Below, piece by piece: positions 25,782 through 36,208 of a stretch of 64,000 nt of DNA. Position 1 is the first letter of the stretch, and each line of letters opens with the position of its first letter. Source of the stretch: Streptococcus massiliensis DSM 18628 (lineage in GTDB: Bacteria; Bacillota; Bacilli; Lactobacillales; Streptococcaceae); the NCBI RefSeq assembly GCF_000380065.1, contig NZ_KB904387.1:1-64000 (forward strand). The letters are read 5' to 3'. A program made the position numbers and the translations under genes. Under the pieces are notes generated by a model, which saw only the letters and a list, made by a program, of their open reading frames with translations, searched no databases and was not told the DNA's origin.

Positions 25782-27046
25782 TGAAACTCAATGAAAAAAA
25801 TCATCCCCAGTCAGCTGTTTTAGGGTTGCAGCATTTGCTGGCTATGTACTCAGGCTCTATTTTGGTGCCGATCATGATTGCAGGAGCTCTTAATTATTCG
25901 CCTGCTCAATTGACTTATTTGATTTCGACAGATATTTTTATGTGCGGGGTTGCAACTTTTCTTCAGCTTCAGTTAAATAAATATTTTGGGATCGGGCTTC
26001 CTGTTGTTTTGGGAGTAGCCTTTCAATCCGTTGCGCCACTGTCGCTCATTGGGGCGGCTCACGGCAGCGGTGCCATGTTTGGGGCCCTTATTGTATCGGG
26101 AATTTTTGTCCTCTTAATCGCAGGTGTATTTTCAAAGATTGTTCGATTTTTCCCGCCTATCGTGACAGGGTCTGTGATTACAACTATTGGTTTGACCTTG
26201 ATTCCTGTAGCGATTGGCAATATGGGAGATAATGCTGATAAACCTACAGGACAAAGTGTGCTATTGGCGGCTCTGACCATTTTGATTATTCTTTTGGTTA
26301 ATATTTTTGCTAAGGGATTTCTCAAGTCTATTTCGATTTTAATCGGTTTGATTGCCGGAACTATTATTGCGACGTTCTTTGGTTTGGTGAATTTTGATGC
26401 GGTTGCTTCTGCACCATTAGTACATGTGCCTACCCCATTTTATTTTGGGATGCCTAAATTTGAACTTTCTTCCATTGCCATGATGTGTATCATTGCCGTC
26501 GTTTCTTTAGTTGAATCAACAGGTGTCTATCTTGCCTTGTCTGATATTACAGGTGAGACACTAGATGCGCAACGTTTGCGCAATGGCTATCGCGCAGAAG
26601 GTCTGGCCGTGCTTTTGGGTGGAATTTTTAACACTTTCCCATATACAGGCTTTTCGCAAAATGTTGGCTTGGTTAAATTGTCTGGTATCAAAACTCGTTT
26701 GCCTATTTATTATGCAGCTGGTTTTCTGGTTATTTTAGGTTTATTACCAAAATTTGGAGCACTTGCCCAAATTATCCCAAGTCCAGTTTTAGGTGGTGCG
26801 ATGTTAGTCATGTTTGGAATGGTTTCTGTTCAAGGAATGCAAATTTTAGCCCGAGTAGACTTTACTCACAATGAACATAATTTGTTAATTGCAGCTGTTT
26901 CTATTGCAGCAGGTGTGGGTCTTAATAACACCCAACTCTTTCAAAGTCTACCAACAGGTTTGCAGATGTTTGTAACTAATGGGATTGTAATGGCGAGCCT
27001 TTTGGCGGTGGTACTCAATCTGATTCTTAATCGTGAGAAAAAATAA
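25781..27046 (+). CDS. pbuX: Xanthine permease PbuX
   Basis: A 421-aa NCS2/uracil-xanthine permease with about 12-14 membrane segments. Signature segments: LQHLLAMYSGSILVPIMIAG, FQSVAPL and the NCS2 motif around SLVESTGVYLALSDITGE, with NVGLVKLSGIKTR. It imports xanthine by proton symport for Xpt. Translationally coupled to xpt and under the same riboswitch. Confidence 0.95.
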   Translation: MKLNEKNHPQSAVLGLQHLLAMYSGSILVPIMIAGALNYSPAQLTYLISTDIFMCGVATFLQLQLNKYFGIGLPVVLGVAFQSVAPLSLIGAAHGSGAMFGALIVSGIFVLLIAGVFSKIVRFFPPIVTGSVITTIGLTLIPVAIGNMGDNADKPTGQSVLLAALTILIILLVNIFAKGFLKSISILIGLIAGTIIATFFGLVNFDAVASAPLVHVPTPFYFGMPKFELSSIAMMCIIAVVSLVESTGVYLALSDITGETLDAQRLRNGYRAEGLAVLLGGIFNTFPYTGFSQNVGLVKLSGIKTRLPIYYAAGFLVILGLLPKFGALAQIIPSPVLGGAMLVMFGMVSVQGMQILARVDFTHNEHNLLIAAVSIAAGVGLNNTQLFQSLPTGLQMFVTNGIVMASLLAVVLNLILNREKK

Positions 27047-27051
27047 TAGGA

Positions 27052-27082
27052 AGCAGCTCGACGAAAGTCCGGCTGTTTTTTC
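27052..27082 (+). terminator. Terminator after pbuX
   Basis: AGCAGC...GCTGTT outer stem with an inner CGAC-GAAA-GTC(C)G stem, followed by TTTTTC. Confidence 0.65.
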
Positions 27083-27083
27083 A

Positions 27084-27112
27084 TTGACAAGAAAAGGAGC
27101 ATCTAGTAGAGT
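27084..27112 (+). promoter_or_regulatory. Promoter of the MATE gene
   Basis: TTGACA (27084-27089), 17-nt spacer, TAGAGT (27107-27112): consensus -35, weak -10. Confidence 0.5.
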
Positions 27113-27142
27113 AATAGTTAGAAATAGTTTTTAGGAGTAGAC

Positions 27143-28492
27143 ATGTACCAAACGCACTCTATCAGAGAAAAAATGCAGCTCTTTTTCGTGATTTTTTTAC
27201 CGATTTTGATTTATCAATTTGCCAATTATTCGGCATCCTTTATTGATACCATGATGACAGGGCAGTATCATACAGTTGATTTGGCGGGTGTGGCGATTGC
27301 AACGAGTCTCTGGAATCCCTTTTTTACCTTTCTGACAGGAATCGTTTCTGCCCTTGTTCCCATTGTCGGGCATCATCTAGGACGCGGAAATCGAGAAAGA
27401 ATTAGTTCGGATCTTTGGCAATTTCTCTATCTATCGCTTGTTCTGGCTGCTATTCTTTTTTTCTTGGTGCTTGTTGGAGCGCGTTTTGCCCTTGGTCTGA
27501 TGCCTTTGGAGACACAAGTTGTAGAGATTGCTCACAACTATCTTTTTTATATGGTCTTAGGGATTGTTCCTTTTCTGCTTTTTAGTGTTTTTCGTTCTTT
27601 CTTTGACGCACTGGGATTGACGCGACTTTCTATGTATTTGATGCTTCTTGTTGTGCCGTTCAATGCCTTTTTTAACTATATTCTCATTTATGGAAAATTT
27701 GGTTTACCACAGATGGGCGGAGCGGGAGCAGGACTAGGAACGGCACTAGCTTATTGGTTATTATTAATTGTTGTTGTGTTGGTCCTTGCTTGTCATCCTA
27801 AAATTCGCCCCTACAAGGTTTTTCAACCAAGGGCTTTTCAGAAAGCAGAGTTTTGGGAAGGGGTGAAACTTGGGCTACCTGTCGGTGGTGCTGTGTTTGC
27901 AGAGTCGGGAATTTTTAATGTTGTAGGCTTGTACATGTCTAAATTTTCTTCAGAAGTTATTGCTAGCCATCAGGCAGCTATGAATTTTGCAACCCTACTC
28001 TACGCTTTTCCATTTAGTGTTTCTATGGCGATGGCTATTATCATTTCTTATGAAGTCGGGGCAAAACGAGCACATGACGTGCGGACATACACGCGATTAG
28101 GTCGTCTAGTGGCCTTTGCCTTTGCCTGCTTAACCTTAACCTTTCTCTATGTATTCCGCTTTAATATTGCAGCTCTGTACGGGAACAATCGCGGTTTTAT
28201 TCAGCTGACAGCTATTTTTCTAACCTATGCTCTTTGTTTTCAATTTGCAGATGCTTTTGCAGCTCCTATCCAAGGAATTTTGCGAGGCTACAAAGACACT
28301 TCTATGCCTTTTCTAATTGGTGTGTTCAGCTATTGGACGATTCCACTTCCGTTGGGAATCTTGCTTGAAAATCGAACCAATCTCGGTCCCTATGCTTATT
28401 GGATTGGTTTGATTGCCGGAATAGCTGTCTGTGGTTTGCTGTTACAGAGACGTTTACTCACCATTGAAAGAACTCGTTTGAAAAACCAATAA
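27143..28492 (+). CDS. MATE-family multidrug efflux protein
   Basis: A 449-aa membrane protein with 12 predicted helices in two related halves, the MATE plan. The N-half has SFIDTMMTGQYHTVDLAGVAIA and VSALVPIVGHHLGRGN; the C-half has GLPVGGAVFAESG and QFADAFAAPIQGILRGYKD. It would export cationic drugs in exchange for sodium or protons. RBS TAGGAG before ATG 27143. It stands as a single gene between pbuX and the DUF1149 gene. Confidence 0.92.
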   Translation: MYQTHSIREKMQLFFVIFLPILIYQFANYSASFIDTMMTGQYHTVDLAGVAIATSLWNPFFTFLTGIVSALVPIVGHHLGRGNRERISSDLWQFLYLSLVLAAILFFLVLVGARFALGLMPLETQVVEIAHNYLFYMVLGIVPFLLFSVFRSFFDALGLTRLSMYLMLLVVPFNAFFNYILIYGKFGLPQMGGAGAGLGTALAYWLLLIVVVLVLACHPKIRPYKVFQPRAFQKAEFWEGVKLGLPVGGAVFAESGIFNVVGLYMSKFSSEVIASHQAAMNFATLLYAFPFSVSMAMAIIISYEVGAKRAHDVRTYTRLGRLVAFAFACLTLTFLYVFRFNIAALYGNNRGFIQLTAIFLTYALCFQFADAFAAPIQGILRGYKDTSMPFLIGVFSYWTIPLPLGILLENRTNLGPYAYWIGLIAGIAVCGLLLQRRLLTIERTRLKNQ

Positions 28493-28552
28493 GGCTTTAC
28501 TTTTAGAATTATTTTTGAATGAAATTTTTCTATAGGCTCATTTATTATTTTA

Positions 28553-28561
28553 TGGTATAAT
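28553..28561 (+). promoter_or_regulatory. Extended -10 promoter of the DUF1149-degV unit
   Basis: TGGTATAAT, 31 nt before the DUF1149 start. Confidence 0.6.
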
Positions 28562-28592
28562 AAAAAGAACGTAACTTTTTAGGAGAACAGCG

Positions 28593-28967
28593 ATGGAATT
28601 ACAACGTGAAAAAGAATTTGTTAGTCAATACCACTATGATGCTCGTAATTTTGAATGGGAAAAGGAACACGGAGCACCTGAGACTAAGATTGATGTCAAT
28701 TTTCAGCTTTTGAGTCGTGATAATGAAGCGCATACTACCTCAATGGTGGTTATCGTTAACTTTATGGTCGTTTTTGATGCTTTTGTGATTTCAGGTGTTA
28801 TTTCGCAGGTCAATCATGTTTTGGATCGTGCCATTCAAGAACCGAGTGAATTTTTACAAGAAGAAGTTGAGCAATTAGCGCGACCTTCTTTAAATATGCT
28901 TAATCGTTTGACGTATGAAGTTACAGAAATTGCCCTAGATTTACCGGGAATTAATTTGGAGTTTTAA
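28593..28967 (+). CDS. DUF1149 family protein
   Basis: A 124-aa acidic cytoplasmic protein (MELQREKEFVSQYHYDARNFEWE...) matching the DUF1149 family of lactic acid bacteria. I recall the family as having a SecB-like fold but no assigned function. It starts a run of closely spaced genes, degV-dapB-cca-ABC-F, in which gaps are 14 nt or less. The conserved position suggests a housekeeping role. Confidence 0.82.
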   Translation: MELQREKEFVSQYHYDARNFEWEKEHGAPETKIDVNFQLLSRDNEAHTTSMVVIVNFMVVFDAFVISGVISQVNHVLDRAIQEPSEFLQEEVEQLARPSLNMLNRLTYEVTEIALDLPGINLEF

Positions 28968-28973
28968 AAATAC

Positions 28974-29822
28974 ATGAAAATCGCAGTGATCACAGATTCT
29001 TCCGCCTATTTGACCGAAGTTATTAAAAAAAAGGATAATCTTTTTGTTTTAGATATTCCTGTCATAATTGACGGTGTGTCCTATGTTGAGGGAGAAAATC
29101 TGACCGCTAAGGAATTCTACCAAAAAATGGCCGCGTCAAGTGAACTTCCTAAGACTAGCCAACCGAGTGTTGCAGAGCTGGAAAAAATCCTATCTAATTT
29201 ACCTGATTTAGGCTACACTCATGTTTTGGGTATTTTCCTTTCAAGTGGTATTTCTGGCTTTTATCAAAATATCCAGTATCTCAAAGACGAATTTGAAGGC
29301 TTAACCATTGCTTTCCCAGATAGCAAAATCACTTCAGCACCGCTTGGTAAGATGGTGTCAGATAGCTTGATGTGGGCAGAAGAAGGTCTTACATTTGAGC
29401 AAATTTTAAATAAGATAGAGGCTATGGCTGCCGATACGACGGCTTACATTTTGGTTGACGACCTCAATCATTTAGTTAAAGGTGGTCGTTTATCTAACGG
29501 TGCAGCTGTTCTGGGAAATCTCCTCAGCATTAAACCAATCCTTTATTTTAATGATGAGGGTGTCATTGAAGTTTTTGAAAAGATCCGTACAGAGAAAAAA
29601 GCTTATAAGCGCCTTGCAGATGTAGTAGCAGAGCATGTAGCTACTGGTAATTATACTGTTCGGGTTTTGGAAGCAAATGCAATGGATAAGGCTGAGGTAT
29701 TTAGAACTCTACTGGAAGAAAAAGGTATTGATAGTCCAATTGAGATTGTGCCGCTTGGAAGTGTCGTTGGAACACATCTGGGTGAGGGTGCGATTGCTTG
29801 TTGCTACACACCTAATGTTTAA
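28974..29822 (+). CDS. DegV family fatty-acid-binding protein
   Basis: A 282-aa DegV protein. It starts [12 protein letters not shown] and has the lipid-head motif SQPS (residues about 60-65), [11 protein letters not shown] and the family [10 protein letters not shown] loop. DegV proteins hold a fatty acid and can act as FakB subunits of fatty acid kinase. The start has no good ribosome binding site of its own and is 6 nt after the DUF1149 stop, suggesting coupling. A second DegV is encoded at 42.1-43.0 kb. Confidence 0.9.
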   Translation: MKIAVITDSSAYLTEVIKKKDNLFVLDIPVIIDGVSYVEGENLTAKEFYQKMAASSELPKTSQPSVAELEKILSNLPDLGYTHVLGIFLSSGISGFYQNIQYLKDEFEGLTIAFPDSKITSAPLGKMVSDSLMWAEEGLTFEQILNKIEAMAADTTAYILVDDLNHLVKGGRLSNGAAVLGNLLSIKPILYFNDEGVIEVFEKIRTEKKAYKRLADVVAEHVATGNYTVRVLEANAMDKAEVFRTLLEEKGIDSPIEIVPLGSVVGTHLGEGAIACCYTPNV

Positions 29823-29836
29823 AGCAAGGAGAAATC

Positions 29837-30604
29837 ATGAGTATCAAGGTTATTATTGCTGGTTTTAAAGGGAAAATGGGGCAGGCGGCCTACAAAATGG
29901 TGACGGAAGATAGCGACCTAGAATTGGTCGCGCTGCTCGATCCATTCACTTCTGAAAAAGAGGTGGCTGGAGTGCCTGTCTTCAATCAAAAGGAAGAACT
30001 GATTGGGCTGGATGCTCAAGTCTGGGTGGATTTCACCACGCCAGCAGTTGCCTATGAGAATACTCGCTTTGCTTTAGAAAATGGCTTTGCTCCCGTTGTT
30101 GGCACGACTGGTTTTACAAGTGAGGAAATCGCTGAGCTGACCGAACTTTCGCGTAGCAAGAAGCTCGGCGGCTTGATTGCTCCCAACTTTGCTCTTGGGG
30201 CTGTTCTTCTCATGCAATTTGCTGCGCAAGCAGCCAAGTATTTCCCAGATGTGGAAATTATCGAATTGCACCACGACCAGAAAAAGGATGCACCGAGCGG
30301 AACGGCTGTCAAGACGGCAGAACTCATCAGCCAAGTGCGGACGAGCAAGCAGCAAGGAGTAGCAGACGAGACAGAAAGCCTAGCAGGTGCTCGTGGCGCT
30401 GAATTTGACGGTATGCGTATTCACAGCGTCCGTTTGCCGGGATTGGTTGCCCACCAAGAAGTGATTTTTGGTAGTCAGGGCGAAGGCTTGACTTTGCGGC
30501 ATGATTCCTATGATCGCGTTTCCTTTATGACGGGTGTCAACCTTGCTATCAAAGAGGTTGTCAAACGCGCAGAACTCGTATATGGTTTGGAACATTTACT
30601 ATGA
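29837..30604 (+). CDS. dapB: 4-hydroxy-tetrahydrodipicolinate reductase
   Basis: A 255-aa enzyme of lysine/peptidoglycan precursor synthesis. NAD(P) loop [12 protein letters not shown] at about 6-17, [18 protein letters not shown] and the substrate motif [15 protein letters not shown] with its catalytic His/Lys pair. Length is normal. AAGGAGA precedes ATG 29837. It overlaps cca by 4 nt, as in other streptococci. Confidence 0.96.
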   Translation: MSIKVIIAGFKGKMGQAAYKMVTEDSDLELVALLDPFTSEKEVAGVPVFNQKEELIGLDAQVWVDFTTPAVAYENTRFALENGFAPVVGTTGFTSEEIAELTELSRSKKLGGLIAPNFALGAVLLMQFAAQAAKYFPDVEIIELHHDQKKDAPSGTAVKTAELISQVRTSKQQGVADETESLAGARGAEFDGMRIHSVRLPGLVAHQEVIFGSQGEGLTLRHDSYDRVSFMTGVNLAIKEVVKRAELVYGLEHLL

Positions 30605-31809
30605 GATTAAAGAATTTGCCTTCTGAGTTTCAGGAGGCTTTACCAATTTTAGAAAAAATAAAAGCGGCTGGTTTTGAGGCTTATTTTGTCGGCGGGTCTG
30701 TTCGAGATGCTCTTCTCAATCGCCCCATTCACGATGTCGACATCGCCAGCTCTAGCTATCCAGAAGAGACCAAGCGCATTTTTCCGCGAACCATTGATGT
30801 GGGAATTGAGCACGGCACGGTTCTGGTTTTGGCTGGCGAACGAGAATACGAAGTAACGACCTTTCGGACGGAAGATGTCTATGTGGATTATCGTCGCCCC
30901 AGTCAGGTCACTTTTGTGCGCTCGCTGGAAGAAGATCTGAAGCGGCGCGATTTTACCATTAACGCTTTTGCCTTGGATGAAGCAGGCAATGTCATTGACA
31001 AGTTTGCTGGCTTGGAGGATTTGGACAATCATCTCTTACGGGCAGTCGGTCTTGCGGCAGAGCGTTTCAATGAGGATGCTTTGCGGATTATGCGCGGTTT
31101 TCGTTTCCAAGCTAGTCTTGATTTTGATTTGGAAGCAGAGACTTTTGCTGCCATGACGGCTTGTGCGCCCTTGCTTGAGAAGATTTCGGTCGAGCGGATT
31201 TTTATCGAGTTTGATAAGCTCTTGACAGCGCCTTATTGGCGGCGGGGGCTGCTTAGCCTCATCAACAGTCGGGCTTATGATTTTTTACCTGATTTGAAAA
31301 ATAGAGAAGCTGCACTCATGGATTTGCTTGAAAAAACAAGCCCGAATACTCTTTTCACAAGTTCTGAGCAGGCTTGGGCGAGTTTACTTTTGGCTCTGAA
31401 ACCCTCGTCTGTCAAAGCCTTTCTTAAGCGCTGGAAAACCTCCAACGATTTCCAAAAACGAGTGGAGCAAATCGTGGATATTTACTATATTCGTCAGGAA
31501 AGAGCCCTGAACAAGCGCGATTGCTACTGCTTTGAGCTGGATTTACTGAGAGAAGCCGAGGAAATCAGACAGGCTCAGGGCTTGCCTGTTGATTTTGACC
31601 ACCTTCAGAAGACCTACGATGCCCTGAGCATTCACGACAAGCGGCAAATTGTGGTCAAGGGGCGTCAGCTGATTGAGGAATTTGGTTTTCAGCCGGGGCC
31701 AGACTTAGGAAAAATCTTGTCACAGGTCGAGCAGGCTATTGTGGACGGCGAGTTGAGCAATGAAAAAGCAGCTATCATGACATTTATCAAGGAGAAAAGC
31801 AGTGAGTGA
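30601..31809 (+). CDS. cca: CCA tRNA nucleotidyltransferase
   Basis: A 402-aa class II nucleotidyltransferase that adds CCA to tRNA 3' ends without a template. Head-domain motif [19 protein letters not shown] (31-49) holds the catalytic DxD. RRRD-like motif [13 protein letters not shown] and the ERxxxE stretch [14 protein letters not shown] follow. RNA-binding neck and tail fill the rest. Overlaps dapB (ATGA) and the ABC-F gene by 8 nt. GC-rich codon use. Confidence 0.96.
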   Translation: MRLKNLPSEFQEALPILEKIKAAGFEAYFVGGSVRDALLNRPIHDVDIASSSYPEETKRIFPRTIDVGIEHGTVLVLAGEREYEVTTFRTEDVYVDYRRPSQVTFVRSLEEDLKRRDFTINAFALDEAGNVIDKFAGLEDLDNHLLRAVGLAAERFNEDALRIMRGFRFQASLDFDLEAETFAAMTACAPLLEKISVERIFIEFDKLLTAPYWRRGLLSLINSRAYDFLPDLKNREAALMDLLEKTSPNTLFTSSEQAWASLLLALKPSSVKAFLKRWKTSNDFQKRVEQIVDIYYIRQERALNKRDCYCFELDLLREAEEIRQAQGLPVDFDHLQKTYDALSIHDKRQIVVKGRQLIEEFGFQPGPDLGKILSQVEQAIVDGELSNEKAAIMTFIKEKSSE

Positions 31810-33667
31810 TTTTATTGTTGAGGGATTGAGCAAGTCGGTGGGAGACAAGACCGTTTTTCGCAACCTTTCCTTTATTATCCATGATTTGGATCGGGTCGGT
31901 CTGATTGGGGTCAATGGGACAGGAAAAACCACCCTGCTGGATGTCCTGTCGGGTGTGAGCGGTTTTGACGGCGATGTCAATCCTTTTTCCACCAAAAGCG
32001 GTTATCGGATTGCTTATTTAAAACAGGAACCCGATTTTGACGATAGCAAAACGGTGCTGGATACGGTTTTATCTAGCGACCTGCGAGAAATGGAGCTCAT
32101 TCGTCAGTACGAGCTGCTCTTGGCAAATTATGACGAAGCCAAGCAAGAGAAACTAGAAAAAATTATGGCAGAAATGGATTCGCTAGACGCTTGGTCCATT
32201 GAAAATCAAGTCAAAACGGTTCTCAATAAGCTAGGGATTGTGGATTTGACAGCAAAAGTTGGACAGTTGTCAGGCGGTTTGCGTCGCCGTGTCCAACTTG
32301 CCCAGGTTCTCTTGGGAAATGACGATTTGCTGCTTTTGGACGAGCCGACCAACCACTTGGACATTGCCACCATTGAGTGGCTGGCGAATTTTCTGAAAAA
32401 TGCTAAAAAGACCGTTTTGTTCATCACCCATGACCGCTATTTTTTGGATAATTTGTCTACACGGATTTTTGAGTTGGATGCTGGAAATCTCATCGAATAC
32501 CAAGGGAATTATCAGGATTATGTCCGACTGAAAGCTGAGCAAGACGAGCGCGATGCTGCGCTTTTGCACAAGAAAGAACAGCTCTATAAGCAGGAACTGT
32601 CTTGGATGCGGCGGCAACCGCAGGCGCGAGCAACCAAGCAACAAGCTCGCATCAATCGTTTTCAGGATTTGAAGCAAGATTTGGCGGGCAAAAGCACGGC
32701 CAGCGACTTGGAAATGAATTTTGAAACCAGCCGTATTGGGAAAAAGGTCATCGAATTTAAGGATGTCAGTTTTGGCTATGAGGGCAAACCGCTGCTCAGT
32801 CACTTTAATCTTCTTGTCCAAAATAAGGACCGTATCGGGATTGTCGGAGACAACGGCGTTGGAAAATCAAGTCTGCTCAATCTTATCGCTGGAAAAATAG
32901 GAGCGACCAGCGGTCAGCTGATCATCGGCGAAACCGTTCGGGTGGGCTATTTTTCTCAGCAGACGGAAGGGCTGGACGAGTCAAAGCGGGTCATCAATTA
33001 TCTACAGGAAATTGCGCAGGAAGTGAAGAGCGAGACGGGAACGGTCAGCATTGCCGAGCTGCTGGAGCAGTTTCTCTTTCCGCGTTCTAGTCATGGCACT
33101 CTGATTGAAAAGTTGTCGGGTGGCGAGAAAAAGCGGCTTTATCTCTTGAAAATCTTGCTAGAGAAGCCCAATGTTCTTTTGCTGGACGAGCCGACCAATG
33201 ACTTGGACATAGCGACTCTGACCGTTTTGGAGAGTTTTTTGCAGCGTTTTGCGGGTCCAGTTATCACAGTTAGTCACGACCATTACTTTTTGGATAAGGT
33301 GGCGAGCAAGATTTTGGCTTTTGAAAATGGGCAAATCCGAGAATTTTTTGGCAATTACACGGATTATTTGGACGAAAAGGCTTTTGAGGAGAACAGCTCT
33401 GCTATTTCCCAAAAGCATGAAAAAGAAAAGACGGCCAAGGTGCGTGAGGGCAAGAAGCGCATGAGCTATTTTGAGAAGCAGGAGTGGGAGACCATTGAGG
33501 CGGATATTGAGCGGCTGGAGGATGAGATTGCGCAGGTCGAGGCGGAAATGCAGGTGCATGCGTCGGACTTTGACAAGCTCTCGCACTTGCAGGCGGACTT
33601 GGATGCCAAAAATGAGCAACTGCTGGAAAAATACGAGCGCTATGAATATCTGAGCGAGTTGGAGTAG
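31802..33667 (+). CDS. ABC-F ribosome-associated ATPase (Uup/YfmR group)
   Basis: A 621-aa protein with two ABC domains and no membrane segments. First domain: [12 protein letters not shown] (about 38-49), [27 protein letters not shown]. Second: [40 protein letters not shown] basic linker (about 245-310) and a C-terminal coiled coil (about 545-620) match the Uup/YfmR branch, which helps ribosomes through difficult sequences. It is not obviously an antibiotic-resistance ABC-F. GTG start at 31802 overlaps cca. Confidence 0.9.
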   Translation: MSDFIVEGLSKSVGDKTVFRNLSFIIHDLDRVGLIGVNGTGKTTLLDVLSGVSGFDGDVNPFSTKSGYRIAYLKQEPDFDDSKTVLDTVLSSDLREMELIRQYELLLANYDEAKQEKLEKIMAEMDSLDAWSIENQVKTVLNKLGIVDLTAKVGQLSGGLRRRVQLAQVLLGNDDLLLLDEPTNHLDIATIEWLANFLKNAKKTVLFITHDRYFLDNLSTRIFELDAGNLIEYQGNYQDYVRLKAEQDERDAALLHKKEQLYKQELSWMRRQPQARATKQQARINRFQDLKQDLAGKSTASDLEMNFETSRIGKKVIEFKDVSFGYEGKPLLSHFNLLVQNKDRIGIVGDNGVGKSSLLNLIAGKIGATSGQLIIGETVRVGYFSQQTEGLDESKRVINYLQEIAQEVKSETGTVSIAELLEQFLFPRSSHGTLIEKLSGGEKKRLYLLKILLEKPNVLLLDEPTNDLDIATLTVLESFLQRFAGPVITVSHDHYFLDKVASKILAFENGQIREFFGNYTDYLDEKAFEENSSAISQKHEKEKTAKVREGKKRMSYFEKQEWETIEADIERLEDEIAQVEAEMQVHASDFDKLSHLQADLDAKNEQLLEKYERYEYLSELE

Positions 33668-33703
33668 GGGACCACATTCCTATCATCATTGAGTTAGATA
33701 TAT

Positions 33704-33738
33704 AAAAAGAAAACGGTTTTCAGGGCTGTTTTCTTTTT
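33704..33738 (+). terminator. Terminator after the dapB-cca-ABC-F operon
   Basis: AAAAAGAAAAC / GTTTTCTTTTT, a perfect 11-bp A/T-rich stem. Confidence 0.75.
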
Positions 33739-33765
33739 GCAAACCTTTTCATTTTCTTGTAAATT

Positions 33766-33774
33766 TGGTATAAT
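33766..33774 (+). promoter_or_regulatory. Extended -10 promoter of glcK
   Basis: TGGTATAAT, 33 nt before the glcK start. Confidence 0.65.
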
Positions 33775-33807
33775 GAACATGAAAATAATCTATTGAGGTA
33801 AAGAAAA

Positions 33808-34767
33808 ATGGAGAAAAAGATTATTGGGATTGACCTGGGTGGTACTTCCATAAAGTTTGCGATTTTGACCCTCGCTGGTGAAATTCAGGAAAAGTGGTCT
33901 ATTAAGACCAATATTTTGGATGACGGCAGCCATATCGTTGATGACATGATTGCTTCTATTCAGCATCATTTGGGGCTTTTGAACCTCTCTGCTGAAAATT
34001 TCCTCGGGATTGGAATGGGTTCTCCTGGCGTTGTTGACCGCTTTGAAGGTACGGTTATCGGCGCTTATAATCTCAACTGGAAGACCTTGCAGCCAGTCAA
34101 GGAAAAAATCGAAAGCGCGCTGGGCATTCCTTTCTTCATTGATAACGACGCCAATGTAGCGGCTCTTGGCGAGCAGTGGGTCGGCGCTGGGGCAAATAAT
34201 CCAGATGTCGTTTTTGTAACGCTGGGGACAGGTGTCGGCGGTGGCATTATCGCGGACGGAAAACTTCTGCACGGCGTAGCTGGTGCAGCTGGAGAGCTGG
34301 GGCACATCACGGTTGACTTTGAGCAACCAATCCAGTGTACTTGTGGCAAGGCTGGTTGCTTGGAAACAGTAGCGTCAGCGACTGGGATTGTCAATTTGAC
34401 CCGTCGTTATGCCGAAGAATATGCTGGCGATGCGGAGTTGAAAAGGCTGATTGATGACGGACAAGATGTGACAGCCAAGATTGTTTTTGATTTGGCAAAA
34501 GAAGGTGACGAACTGGCGCATATCGTTTATCGCAATTTTTCACGCTATCTGGGAATTGCTTGTGCCAATATCGCGAGCGTCCTTAACCCTGCAACGATTG
34601 TTATCGGGGGCGGTGTGTCAGCAGCGGGAGACTTTCTCTTAGCGGGCGTGCAAGAAGTCTTTGATAAAAACGCTTTTCCGCAAATTAGAACTTCAACCAA
34701 ATTGGCCTTAGCCAACCTCGGAAACGATGCCGGCGTGATTGGAGCAGCTTCGCTGGTTTTGCAATAA
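33808..34767 (+). CDS. glcK: Glucokinase (ROK family)
   Basis: A 319-aa ROK-family kinase that phosphorylates glucose with ATP. ATP loop GIDLGGTSIKFA near the N-terminus, sugar-binding NDANVAALGEQ, catalytic Asp in IDND, ROK signature EXGH (ELGHI) and the zinc-binding CTCGKAGCLE. C-terminal IGGGVSAAGD contacts the nucleotide. Normal length for streptococcal GlcK. RBS GAGG before ATG 33808. Confidence 0.95.
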   Translation: MEKKIIGIDLGGTSIKFAILTLAGEIQEKWSIKTNILDDGSHIVDDMIASIQHHLGLLNLSAENFLGIGMGSPGVVDRFEGTVIGAYNLNWKTLQPVKEKIESALGIPFFIDNDANVAALGEQWVGAGANNPDVVFVTLGTGVGGGIIADGKLLHGVAGAAGELGHITVDFEQPIQCTCGKAGCLETVASATGIVNLTRRYAEEYAGDAELKRLIDDGQDVTAKIVFDLAKEGDELAHIVYRNFSRYLGIACANIASVLNPATIVIGGGVSAAGDFLLAGVQEVFDKNAFPQIRTSTKLALANLGNDAGVIGAASLVLQ

Positions 34768-34789
34768 AATTTTATTAGAGAGTATATTT

Positions 34790-35473
34790 ATGAAAGTTTA
34801 TAAGGAAAATATAGAACGCTTTAATAAATTCTATTATAGTGATTTTTACAAAATACTAGAAGAAACTGAACCAGACTATATTCCCGCAATATTTGCTAGG
34901 TTATCTGAAGATCCTGACGCTTGTGATCCTGAATTGTATCAAGAACTAGGAGAGAAATTTGGCTTAAAAGCTAATAAATATTGCCTTAATGACAACGGAA
35001 TCCGTTTAGCTGCGGACTCAATATGTGCTAGAAAACCAATTTACCAATTTCATAAGGGTGAGTATGAAAAGTGGGTCAGAGATTATGGAAAATTAAGAGG
35101 AAATTTAGATTTTCATTTAGTTTGGCCTAAGCACAAATTACCAACAATCAACACTTATCGCTATACAATTTATAGAGACCGTATAGATTGTTTGTTGTAT
35201 GATTTGAAAATGTTTTTTCAAGGCGAAAAAACACCGATGAACAAAGCTTATGTAAACGGGACAACAAAAGAATGGCTAGCCAGATTTGAAAATTTCCCCG
35301 ATTTTGTTAATAAAATGCAGTTAAATCGTTTTGTAGATGATCATTATAACGTTTATGATATTAGTAAAGGTCAAGGAAAAGAGATTATCTTAGAGTGCGT
35401 CCTTACTGTAAAGGAAATTAAGGATAATTTACCTTTTTATTTAAATAATCTTATAAACAATTATTTTGATTAA
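34790..35473 (+). CDS. Hypothetical protein (AT-rich, accessory)
   Basis: A 227-aa cytoplasmic protein I do not firmly recognise. It is rich in Tyr, Asn, Lys and Asp, has no signal peptide or membrane helix, and contains GNLDFHLVWPKHKLPTINTY and YRYTIYRDRIDCLLYDLKMF. The overall look recalls uncharacterised DUF6994-type proteins, but this is a guess. ATG 34790 is preferred over an in-frame TTG at 34739 inside glcK. The gene is much more AT-rich than glcK and sits alone between glcK and the hydrolase, suggesting recent acquisition. Confidence 0.7.
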   Translation: MKVYKENIERFNKFYYSDFYKILEETEPDYIPAIFARLSEDPDACDPELYQELGEKFGLKANKYCLNDNGIRLAADSICARKPIYQFHKGEYEKWVRDYGKLRGNLDFHLVWPKHKLPTINTYRYTIYRDRIDCLLYDLKMFFQGEKTPMNKAYVNGTTKEWLARFENFPDFVNKMQLNRFVDDHYNVYDISKGQGKEIILECVLTVKEIKDNLPFYLNNLINNYFD

Positions 35474-35507
35474 GTGATATATTATTATTGCTAGGTAGGA
35501 GACAAGC

Positions 35508-36140
35508 ATGAAACTAATCTTTTTGCAGGGAGCGGGTCAGATGGCTGATGATTGGGGGCAAGTTCGCGAGCATTTAGCAAACTATCCTAGCGCAGCTCCT
35601 GAACTCTTGCCAAGCGGCGTCTTTCCAGCAGATTTTGCTCAGTTAAAAGCAAATGCGCTAGAGCACATAAAACAAGAAAATGAAGATTTTGTTTTGGTTG
35701 GTCTTTCGCTAGGCGGAACCTTGGCTTTAGCTTTGGCAGAAGAAAAGTTGCCTCAATTGAAAGGCTTGGTTGTGTCTGCTGGTCAATATGACCTGAAACA
35801 TAGTTTCTTTTATAAACTGCAAAATATCGCTTTTAAATTGCTACCTAGTAAAACCCTTGCTCAAGAAGGGGTTGATAAGGCGAGCCTGGTTCGGTTTTTT
35901 AAGTCAATGAAAAATCTTGATATGACAGAGCAGGTGAAGCATATCAATCTGCCTGTGCGTGTCATCTGTGGTAGTAAAGATAAGGTCAATCTCGCTTCTG
36001 CGAAGGATTTGGCTCGATTGCTGCCCCACGCTCAGTTGACTATTCTTGAGAATGGCGGGCATGAACTCAATAAAGAAATGCCCAAGGAATTTTCGGTAAT
36101 CGTTGAAGATTTTTTGCAAAAGAGATTTGGGATTGATTAA
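35508..36140 (+). CDS. Alpha/beta hydrolase
   Basis: A 210-aa alpha/beta-hydrolase. The nucleophile elbow GLSLGG (Ser about 68), acid Asp in CGSKDKVN and the catalytic His in ENGGHELNKE complete the triad. LQGAGQMADDW near the N-terminus forms the oxyanion region. The substrate (ester, lipid or peptide) is not predictable. TAGGAG before ATG 35508. Confidence 0.88.
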   Translation: MKLIFLQGAGQMADDWGQVREHLANYPSAAPELLPSGVFPADFAQLKANALEHIKQENEDFVLVGLSLGGTLALALAEEKLPQLKGLVVSAGQYDLKHSFFYKLQNIAFKLLPSKTLAQEGVDKASLVRFFKSMKNLDMTEQVKHINLPVRVICGSKDKVNLASAKDLARLLPHAQLTILENGGHELNKEMPKEFSVIVEDFLQKRFGID

Positions 36141-36208
36141 ATTGGTTTGTTTGAAACGACTGGTTCTATTTTGGCAAACATATCTTACTCTAAGGAGGTA
36201 TGAAGAAG

